Shown: piece after piece, positions 57,877 to 64,000 of the stretch
Layout of the letters: every line of letters starts with the position of its first letter
Position numbering within the stretch: position 1 is the first letter of the stretch
Position numbers and translations under genes: made by a program
Assembly: GCA_945861785.1 (NCBI GenBank)
Contig: CAMAWD010000008.1
Location: 62,001-126,000 of the forward strand
Length of the DNA stretch: 64,000 nucleotides
Source: Rhodoferax sp. OV413
GTDB lineage: Bacteria; Pseudomonadota; Gammaproteobacteria; Burkholderiales; Burkholderiaceae_C
Direction: 5' to 3'
Notes under the pieces: model-generated
What the model was told of the DNA's origin: nothing
Seen by the model: only the letters and a program-made list of their open reading frames with translations
Databases searched by the model: none

Positions 57877-58836
57877 ATGGACGCACTGAAGTTCACCGAG
57901 CACCATGCCAACAGCATCACCATGCGGGTGGCCGAACAGGGCAGCGGCCCGCTGGTGTTGTTCTGCCATGGATTCCCGGAGTCCTGGTATTCCTGGCGGC
58001 ACCAGCTCGCTGCGGTGGCGCAGGCCGGTTACCGGGCAGTGGCGCCCGACATGCGCGGATACGGCGCCACCGAGGCGCCGCCGGATGTCGCCCAGTACAC
58101 CATGCTGCACCTGGTGGGCGACATGGTCGAACTGGTGAAGGCCCTGGGCGAAAAGCAGGCCGTCATCGTGGGCCACGATTGGGGAGCGCCGGTGGCATGG
58201 AACGCCGCAATGCTGCGGCCCGACGTGTTCCGGGCGGTTGTGGGCATGAGCGTGCCGTTCTCGCCGCCAGGTTACCTTGATTTCCTGACCTCTCTCGAGA
58301 AACAGGGCATCGACAACTTCTACATGCAGTATTTCCAGAAGCCCGGCGTCGCCGAAGCGGAATTGCAGCGCGACGTGGAGGCATCGATCCGGCGCATCCA
58401 CTTCAGTGGCTCGGGCGATTGCCCGGAACGGACGGTGTTTGGCGCACTCTCACCCGGCAAGGGTTTTCTGGGCAACACGGTCGAACCCCAGGCCCTGCCG
58501 GCTTGGCTGACACGCGACGACATCGCCTATTACGCTGCCGAATTCCGCCACGCGGGATTCCGCGGGGGTTTGAACTGGTACCGCAACCTGCGCCGTACCT
58601 GGGAATTGCTGGGCCCGTGGCGCGGTTGCACCATCGCTCAGCCGTCGATGTTCATCGCCGGCGCCCGCGACAGCGTACTGAGGTTCCCGGCCGCGAAAGC
58701 CACGATCGAGCATTTCCCACGGACCTTGCCGGGCCTGCGGGGTTGCCACCTGCTGGAAGGCGCCGGCCACTGGGTGCAGCGCGAACGCGCACCCGAGGTC
58801 ACCGCATTGCTGCTGGGTTTTCTGAAAACCCTTTGA
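57877..58836 (+). CDS. Epoxide hydrolase-like alpha/beta hydrolase
   Basis: A 319-residue soluble epoxide hydrolase-type enzyme. The oxyanion loop is CHGFPESWYSWRHQ, the strand PDMRGYGATEAP, the Asp nucleophile lies in GHDWGAPVAWN and the His in GAGHWVQRE. The lid contains Tyr residues (FYMQYFQKPG; GLNWYRNL) that normally polarise the epoxide. It starts 84 bases after the dienelactone hydrolase-like gene on the same strand. Confidence 0.88.
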   Translation: MDALKFTEHHANSITMRVAEQGSGPLVLFCHGFPESWYSWRHQLAAVAQAGYRAVAPDMRGYGATEAPPDVAQYTMLHLVGDMVELVKALGEKQAVIVGHDWGAPVAWNAAMLRPDVFRAVVGMSVPFSPPGYLDFLTSLEKQGIDNFYMQYFQKPGVAEAELQRDVEASIRRIHFSGSGDCPERTVFGALSPGKGFLGNTVEPQALPAWLTRDDIAYYAAEFRHAGFRGGLNWYRNLRRTWELLGPWRGCTIAQPSMFIAGARDSVLRFPAAKATIEHFPRTLPGLRGCHLLEGAGHWVQRERAPEVTALLLGFLKTL

Positions 58837-58845
58837 CACTGCGGC

Positions 58846-59607
58846 TCAGGGTTCCAGCCCGGCCTTGCGCAGGCTGTCGAGCAGCATCCGCGCGTGTTCG
58901 GGCCGGTGCAGCGGGCGGTAGTCGCACCGGAACAGGCTGCCGATAAAATCGGGTGCCGCGGCCTGCAGCCGCCCCAGGTGTTTGCGCAGCAAGGGCTGGT
59001 CGCCGACCTCTGCGGCAAAGACGATCATCAACACGCGCCGTATCGGGTGCGTGGCCTGGGCCTGGATGGCCAGGTCAGCCCAATCGTGCAGTGCCTGCCA
59101 TTCACGATCGATGAAAGCACACAGGGCCCGGGCCAGGTGGGCCGTGCCGACCCAGCGGTCTTTCGGGCTTATCCGCACGGCCTGCTCGGCCAGCTCCCGG
59201 GCACGCCCGGTATTGCCCTCGGCGGCCTCGACATACGCCAGATAGAACTGGACCGTGGCATCGTTGGGATTGAGCGACAAGGCGCGCCGCATGTCGGCCG
59301 CGCCGGCGGTCGCGTCTCCGGCCATCTGCTGGACGATACCGCGCTGAAAATACGAACGACTGTCGTTGGGCGCCAGCGACAGCAGCATGTCGGCGGCATG
59401 GCGGGACACCGCCAGTTCGGTGTCCCGGTCGGGAGCCCAGGCCATGAACACGCGCCAGGAATGGGTGTTGCTCAAGACATGCCAGGCCAGCGCACAGGAA
59501 CGGTCCAGGGCAATCGACTGCGCCGCCGCTTCGATGGCCTCCAGTGAACGCTCCGGCGTGCCACCAAACATGGCATCGGACATCGCCTTGGCGGCACGCC
59601 AGGCCAT
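58846..59607 (-). CDS. TPR-containing C-terminal half of an adenylate cyclase split by an amber codon
   Basis: A 253-residue open frame with tetratricopeptide-type helices (SCALAWHVLSNTHSWRVFMA; SRSYFQRGIVQQMAGDATAG). It is in the same frame as the cyclase at 59641, separated only by TAG and 11 sense codons, so the original gene was one protein of about 609 residues. ATG 59607 could allow separate translation but has no ribosome site. Likely a pseudogene half unless the amber is suppressed. Confidence 0.7.
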   Translation of the reverse strand: MAWRAAKAMSDAMFGGTPERSLEAIEAAAQSIALDRSCALAWHVLSNTHSWRVFMAWAPDRDTELAVSRHAADMLLSLAPNDSRSYFQRGIVQQMAGDATAGAADMRRALSLNPNDATVQFYLAYVEAAEGNTGRARELAEQAVRISPKDRWVGTAHLARALCAFIDREWQALHDWADLAIQAQATHPIRRVLMIVFAAEVGDQPLLRKHLGRLQAAAPDFIGSLFRCDYRPLHRPEHARMLLDSLRKAGLEP

Positions 59608-59640
59608 GTCGTCGGATTCGGAGTAGCGCCGTTGCCCGCG

Positions 59641-60675
59641 CTAGGACAGGCGCATCTCCTCGGCCTCGATCTCGGGCACCATGGTGCTCACCACCTGGCG
59701 GGTGATGCGCTCCTGCAGCTCGAACACGTCGCTCAGTACGTCCTCGTAGCGCTCGGCCCACACATGGTGACCGGTCTGGCCGTCGATCACCTGGACCGAA
59801 ACGCGCACCCGGTTGCCCGACTTGCGCACGCTGCCCTCCAGCAGAAAATGCACGCCCAGCTCGCGCGCCACTCGGGTGGCTTCGATGTTCTTGCCCTTGA
59901 ACGAAAACGAGGTGTTGCGGGCAATCACGAACAGGCGACGAAAACGCGACAGCTCGGTGATGATCTCTTCGACCAGGCCGTCGGCGAAGTAGTCCTGCTG
60001 GGCATCACCACCCAGGTTGGTGAACGGCAGCACCGCGATGGATGGTCGTTCTGGAAGCCGCAACGGCGCCGACCCGGACGGGCCTTCCAGGTCGCGCAAT
60101 ACCGACAGGGGTGCAGGCATGCTGGACGACCCAAACGCAGCCGCACCACCGGGGTGCACGCGCCAGGCTCGCACCGGGTCTTCGATGTTGCGTACCAGTT
60201 GGTGGCCGAGGTCCTCGAAACCGATCGCGTGTTTGCCCTTGACTGCGGTGCGGATCGACTCCGATACGGTGATGCCCCCGGGTTCGGAAACCGCCTGCAG
60301 CCGCGCGGCGATGTTGACACCGTCGCCGTACACCGAACCATCGGATTTTTCGATCACGTCGCCGAGGTGCACGCCGATCCGGAAGCGCATGCGGCGCTCT
60401 TCCGGCACCGCCTGCATGAGGTCGGCCAGTTCCTCCTGGATGGACATGGCGGCGGCGACAGCGCCGCCAGCCGTCTCGAACACCGAGAGCACGGAGTCGC
60501 CGGCAGTGTCGATCACACGGCCCTGGTGCAGCGCGATATGGCGCCGGAACACTGCGCGCGCGGCATCCAGTGCGGCAACCGTCGCCTTGTCATCGGCCGC
60601 CATCAGGCGCACGAAACCAGCCGCATCGGCCGCCACGATGGCCGACAGGCGCTGTTTGAGACCGGTGCTGTTCAC
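59641..60675 (-). CDS. Class III adenylate cyclase with TolB-like domain (N-terminal half)
   Basis: A 344-residue frame. The cyclase domain opens with LKQRLSAIVAADAAGFVRLM and has GRVIDTAGDSVLSVFETAGG (metal Asp) and YGDGVNIAARLQAVSEPGGI. A TolB-N-like domain follows (PSIAVLPFTNLGGDAQQDYF, then ADGLVEEIITELSRFR). It stops at TAG 59641-59643, where family members continue into TPRs; CAG to TAG is the simplest change. The catalytic domain itself is complete and could be active alone. Confidence 0.8.
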   Translation of the reverse strand: MNSTGLKQRLSAIVAADAAGFVRLMAADDKATVAALDAARAVFRRHIALHQGRVIDTAGDSVLSVFETAGGAVAAAMSIQEELADLMQAVPEERRMRFRIGVHLGDVIEKSDGSVYGDGVNIAARLQAVSEPGGITVSESIRTAVKGKHAIGFEDLGHQLVRNIEDPVRAWRVHPGGAAAFGSSSMPAPLSVLRDLEGPSGSAPLRLPERPSIAVLPFTNLGGDAQQDYFADGLVEEIITELSRFRRLFVIARNTSFSFKGKNIEATRVARELGVHFLLEGSVRKSGNRVRVSVQVIDGQTGHHVWAERYEDVLSDVFELQERITRQVVSTMVPEIEAEEMRLS

Positions 60676-60794
60676 GACGCCTTCTCCAAGATCCTCATGC
60701 GCAAGTGCCTAACGATTCGGCAGTCTAGCGCAAGGCGGCGACAAAATGGGTGCCCTTGCGTGATTCGGTTGACAATCCTGCGTCGCCCACCCGA

Positions 60795-61688
60795 ATGCTA
60801 TTGATGCCTGCTTCCACTGTTCCCCGGCGCGCCATCGTTATGCTGGTCGCGCTGACCCTTGTCTGGGGCACCAACTGGCCGCTGTTTGCGCATGCTGTGC
60901 GCGAAGTGTCCGTCTGGACTTTCCGCAGTGTCGCGTTGGTGGGCGCCGGTACCGTGCTGCTCGGTATCGCGCGGCTGCGCGGACTACCCATGGGGCTGCC
61001 GCGCCGGCACTGGCCGGCGGTCGTCATCGGCACTTTGGCCTACCTGGTGTTGTGGAACCTGTGCAGCACCTACGCCGCTGTGCTGATTCCGTCCGGGCAG
61101 GCGGCGGTGCTGGGTTTCACCATGCCCCTGTGGTCGGCGCTGATCAGCTGGGCCGTGCTGGGTGAACGCCTGCGGCCCCGTCTGGTGCTGGCCATTGCGC
61201 TCGGAGCAGCGGGTGTCACGCTGCTGATGGTCGGCAGCTTCAAGGCCTATGCCACCGCGCCGCTGGGATTTGCGCTTGGCATACTGTCTGCGATTGGCTG
61301 GGCGGTGGGCACCCTTGTCCTGAAACGCAGCAACATCCAGGCACCGGTGCTGGTGCTCACCGGGTGGCAGTTGCTGATTGGCGCGGTGCCGATGGTCGCC
61401 GGCGCCCTGGTTTTCGGCGACGGCAACTGGTTTGTTCCAAGCTGGCACACGATCGTGGTCATCACCTGGATCACGCTCGTCCCGATGTGCATCGGGAACG
61501 TCTGCTGGTTCGCCATCGTCGGCCTGCTGCCGGCCAACCTGGCCGCTATGTCGTCGGTCATGGTGCCCGTGGTGGCCATGATCACCGGCGCGCTGGTTGC
61601 CGGCGAGCCACTCGGTCCGTTGCAGGCAATATCGATGGCTGCCTGTGCTTTGTCCCTGGTGCTGGCGCTGGGAAGAAAAAGCAGCTAA
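60795..61688 (+). CDS. EamA/DMT-family transporter
   Basis: A 297-residue inner-membrane transporter with ten membrane segments in two EamA repeats (MLVALTLVWGTNWPLFAHAV opens the first; LGFALGILSAIGWAVGTLVL opens the second). The intact length contrasts with the EamA remnant at 24202. ATG 60795 is chosen; 60804 is equally possible. Substrates of this family are amino acids, drugs or metabolites and cannot be read from sequence. Confidence 0.85.
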   Translation: MLLMPASTVPRRAIVMLVALTLVWGTNWPLFAHAVREVSVWTFRSVALVGAGTVLLGIARLRGLPMGLPRRHWPAVVIGTLAYLVLWNLCSTYAAVLIPSGQAAVLGFTMPLWSALISWAVLGERLRPRLVLAIALGAAGVTLLMVGSFKAYATAPLGFALGILSAIGWAVGTLVLKRSNIQAPVLVLTGWQLLIGAVPMVAGALVFGDGNWFVPSWHTIVVITWITLVPMCIGNVCWFAIVGLLPANLAAMSSVMVPVVAMITGALVAGEPLGPLQAISMAACALSLVLALGRKSS

Positions 61689-61697
61689 AACAGCACC

Positions 61698-62699
61698 ATG
61701 CATTTCATCATTTTTGGCGCCGGCGCCGTTGGCTGTTACGTCGGCGGGCGCTTGGCCGCCGGCGGGCGGCGGGTGACACTGGTGGGTCGGCCGCGCGTGA
61801 TCGACAGCCTGCGCCAGCATGGCCTGATGGTGAGCGACCTGGACGGCTTCCGCGCACAGGTTCCGGCCCGCCAGATCACGCTTGCCACGTCCCTGGCCCA
61901 CGTGGCCATGCACCCGGACTGCGTTGTCCTGCTGTGCGTCGAGGGCGGCGCCACCGAGGCTGCCGCGTTGCAGATCTCCGCCTGCTGCCCAAGGGGTACG
62001 CTGGTGATCTCGCTGCAAAACGGGGTTGACAACCCGGCCCGCATCGCGGCCATCGCCCCGCAGATGAAAACGCTTGCCGGCATGGTGGCCTGCAACCTGG
62101 TCATGCCCGCTGCCGGGCACGCCCACCGGGCAAGCAGCGGCAAGTTCTACATGGAGCGCAACAGCGTCACACGCGAAATGGCGCTGCTCTTCAACGCCTG
62201 CGGGTTGGCCACCGAACTCGCCGACCACATGCGCCCGGTGCAGTGGGGCAAACTGCTGCTCAACCTGAACAACCCGGTCAACGCGCTGTCCGACCTGCCC
62301 CTGCGCGCGCAGTTGCTCGACCGCGACTACCGCCGCGTGCTGGCTGACCTGCAGGACGAGGCACTGGCCGTCATGCGGCGCGCCGGCATCACGCCGGCGC
62401 GTATTGCCGCGGTCTCGCCGCGCCTCATGCCAAGCCTGCTCAGGCTGCCCAACTGGCTGTTCTCGCTGGTCGCCGCGCGCATGTTGCGCATCGACGCCCA
62501 GGCCAGGTCCTCCATGTGGGACGATCTGCAACGCGGCCGCATCACGGAGATCGACGACCTGTGTGGTGCGGTGGTGCGCCTGGCAACGCAGGTGGGCGTA
62601 GCCGCGCCGCGCAATGCGGCCATGTGCAAGCTGGTCGCATCCCACCACAAGGGAGTCCGCCTGAGCGGGCCCGAACTGCGCAGTGCAGCCACCCAGTGA
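61698..62699 (+). CDS. Ketopantoate reductase-family (ApbA/PanE-like) oxidoreductase
   Basis: A 333-residue NADPH enzyme. The Rossmann start is IIFGAGAVGCYVGGRLAAGG and the middle shows ISLQNGVDN and VACNLVMPAAG. The C-terminal part has the family lysine in QWGKLLLNLNNPVNAL and SSMWDDLQRGRITEIDDLCG. Bacteria often have several paralogues, so a role in pantothenate synthesis is not assured. It starts 9 bases after the EamA gene. Confidence 0.86.
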   Translation: MHFIIFGAGAVGCYVGGRLAAGGRRVTLVGRPRVIDSLRQHGLMVSDLDGFRAQVPARQITLATSLAHVAMHPDCVVLLCVEGGATEAAALQISACCPRGTLVISLQNGVDNPARIAAIAPQMKTLAGMVACNLVMPAAGHAHRASSGKFYMERNSVTREMALLFNACGLATELADHMRPVQWGKLLLNLNNPVNALSDLPLRAQLLDRDYRRVLADLQDEALAVMRRAGITPARIAAVSPRLMPSLLRLPNWLFSLVAARMLRIDAQARSSMWDDLQRGRITEIDDLCGAVVRLATQVGVAAPRNAAMCKLVASHHKGVRLSGPELRSAATQ

Positions 62700-62701
62700 C
62701 G

Positions 62702-62743
62702 CCCCCACCCCCACCCCCACCCCCACCCCCACCCCCACCCCGA
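62702..62743 (+). repeat. Hexanucleotide repeat (CCCCCA)6 plus one variant unit
   Basis: Six perfect CCCCCA units (62702-62737) followed by CCCCGA lie between the reductase stop and the start of the AllA-family gene, 14 bases before its ATG. Copy-number change would alter the spacing upstream of the start, so it could act as a slippage-prone switch. Confidence 0.8.
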
Positions 62744-62757
62744 CACATCCCCACGCA

Positions 62758-63405
62758 ATGGCCAAAGCCCCCAATTACCTGAACCCCGACCTCCCGCCCG
62801 GCCTGCGCATAGTCGACATGCCGGTGGTGGACGCCACCGCCGAGGCACTTCGCGGTTACGGTCACCTGGTCGACGACCCGCAAAAATGCAAGGTAGAGAT
62901 CGTCCGTTGGCCGGCTGCGGGCTGGCGCACTGTCGACGAAGACACCGGCGACGAAGCCGGCACCACAGAAGGCGTGTTTGTCAGCGATTGGCAGGGCGAC
63001 ATCCTGTACGGCCGCAACGACGCCGTGGGTGGTCACTACATCCTGGCCTATGCGCAATCGCCCGAACACGCGCGCACCGACCATACCCATGAGCCGCAAC
63101 GCATGATGTTGTGGCACGCCAACTACCATCCGGACGGCGGGCAGCTGTTCTTCCCGCTCGAAGCCCGGCCCTTCCTGGTGCCGCTGGCGCTGCCAGGCGA
63201 CGACATCACGCCCGAGAAATTTGTCTGTTTTCGTTTCAGCGGCCTGCAAGGCCTGTATATCCACCCCAACATCTGGCACGAAGGGGTTTTTGGCATCAGC
63301 GGCACGCAGCGGTTCTTCGACCGGCAGGGTGCCGTGCATGCGCGCGTGTCGGTCGATTTCGCGCGTGAGTTCGGGTGCCTGGTGGCGGCGCAGATCCACC
63401 GCTGA
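62758..63405 (+). CDS. allA: Ureidoglycolate lyase (AllA) family protein
   Basis: A 215-residue cupin-like protein resembling ureidoglycolate lyase, which splits ureidoglycolate to glyoxylate and urea in purine breakdown. The central region (TDHTHEPQRMMLWHANYHPD; LEARPFLVPLALPGDDITPE; LYIHPNIWHEGVFGI) carries the family His and Pro-rich turns. No other purine catabolic gene is adjacent. ATG 62758 is used; the upstream frame runs only through the hexanucleotide repeat. Confidence 0.75.
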   Translation: MAKAPNYLNPDLPPGLRIVDMPVVDATAEALRGYGHLVDDPQKCKVEIVRWPAAGWRTVDEDTGDEAGTTEGVFVSDWQGDILYGRNDAVGGHYILAYAQSPEHARTDHTHEPQRMMLWHANYHPDGGQLFFPLEARPFLVPLALPGDDITPEKFVCFRFSGLQGLYIHPNIWHEGVFGISGTQRFFDRQGAVHARVSVDFAREFGCLVAAQIHR

Positions 63406-63408
63406 AGA

Positions 63409-64000
63409 CTACAACAGCGGCCGCAATTCCCGCGCAGCCTGTTGCAGTGGCCCCAGCCACAGAGCCAGGCTGCGTGTGCGGTCGGTACACGCACCGGGCA
63501 GCACCACATTGAGCGCGGCCAGCGCCTGCCCCTGCATGTTGCGCAAGGGCACGGCAACAGCATACACACCCACCTCATGCTCCTCGCTGGCCATGCAATG
63601 GTCGTCCGCAGCTGCCTGCTCCAGCACCACACGCAACTGTCTGGCCGTGGTGACAGTGTGGGCGGTAAGCCGTGGCAACACGCGGCCCTTGAGCCAGGCA
63701 TGGCGCTCGGCAACCGGTTTGCAGGCCAACAACATGCGCCCGGTGGACGTGGCGTGCGCCGGCAGGCGCGCACCAAGGTGCAGGCCGTACGCCAGCAGCC
63801 GTGTGGCGGCAGTGGGAGCCCCATCGAAACCCTGGCCCGCGCTCGCCACGATCACCACCTCGTCGACATCGAGCACCACGGCCGAAAACGAGGCCCGGGT
63901 TTGCAGCGCCAGCCGGTTCAGTGTCGGCTGCAGCACCCGCGGCAGGCGCGCCGACGAAAGGTAATTGCCGGAGAAGCGCAGCACCCGGGGCGAGAGCCAG
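63409..64000 (-). CDS. IclR-family transcriptional regulator (N-terminus beyond the window)
   Basis: At least 197 residues of an IclR-type regulator, entering from the right edge. What remains is the effector-binding (GAF-like) domain: LSPRVLRFSGNYLSSARLPR, then GLHLGARLPAHATSTGRMLL and GVYAVAVPLRNMQGQALAAL. The LSPRVLRxGxxYL motif points to the PcaR/PobR/CatR-like branch that controls aromatic catabolism. The HTH lies outside the window. It ends convergently with the AllA-family gene. Confidence 0.85.
   Translation of the reverse strand, partial: WLSPRVLRFSGNYLSSARLPRVLQPTLNRLALQTRASFSAVVLDVDEVVIVASAGQGFDGAPTAATRLLAYGLHLGARLPAHATSTGRMLLACKPVAERHAWLKGRVLPRLTAHTVTTARQLRVVLEQAAADDHCMASEEHEVGVYAVAVPLRNMQGQALAALNVVLPGACTDRTRSLALWLGPLQQAARELRPLL

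Overview
The window is GC-rich, densely coded and reads as a chromosome segment of a betaproteobacterium, most likely Burkholderiales close to Comamonadaceae. This rests on three Bug/TctC-type periplasmic receptors, a P450/CoA-ligase/thiolase catabolic block, a PEP-CTERM protein, a GlyGly-CTERM-like subtilase and frequent ATGA/GTGA start-stop overlaps. No rRNA operon, complete tRNA, CRISPR array or complete insertion sequence was seen. The genus is inferred, not shown.

Layout. 1-6.5 kb: a compact same-strand run with an Asp/Asn beta-hydroxylase-like enzyme, a GT1 glycosyltransferase, an ABC-2 exporter pair, a Wzz/GumC-type chain-length protein and two small membrane proteins, probably making and exporting a surface glycolipid or polysaccharide. 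6.7-8.5 kb: an accessory patch with an intact vapBC pair and a scar consisting of the 3' half of a tRNA-Asn plus its terminator. 8.5-12.5 kb: a GFA protein, then a J-domain protein followed by three unrecognised acidic or helical proteins. 12.6-24.1 kb: catabolism (2OG-Fe oxygenase, two Bug receptors, Gfo/Idh oxidoreductase, alpha/beta hydrolases, P450, two thiolases, an acyl-CoA ligase). 24.2-29.1 kb: a second accessory patch (EamA remnant, intact vapBC, transposase and vapC scraps, a VapB-VapC fusion, an AT-rich lipoprotein). 29.3-47 kb: mostly core or metabolic genes (enoyl-CoA hydratase, BLUF protein, P-type ATPase, SlyX, PEP-CTERM protein, subtilase, SRAP, Baeyer-Villiger-type monooxygenase, LolA-like plus MMPL exporter, VWA protein), with a palindromic repeat array at 40.06-40.31 kb. 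47.1-57 kb: a third Bug receptor, then a long graveyard of toxin-antitoxin, restriction (hsdR) and hybrid-kinase fragments. 57-64 kb: hydrolases, an amber-split adenylate cyclase, an EamA exporter, a ketopantoate-reductase-like protein, an AllA-family lyase and an IclR regulator cut by the window end.

The most striking observation is the toxin-antitoxin graveyard. Three TA pairs look intact (6.8, 24.7 and 50.1 kb). At least eight other loci carry toxins destroyed by internal deletion, truncation or frameshift, in most cases beside an antitoxin gene that is still readable. Two loci encode antitoxins fused in frame to the C-terminal tail of the toxin. The same lesion style hits a response regulator/kinase pair, a receiver domain, an Hpt protein and a cyclase copy, and at several of these the junction lies at short matching sequence. 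For the cyclase a longer reference copy is in the window, so a 99-nt in-frame deletion can be read directly. The best candidate for an undescribed functional system is the J-domain cluster at 9.6-12.5 kb. Its function cannot be assigned from sequence alone.
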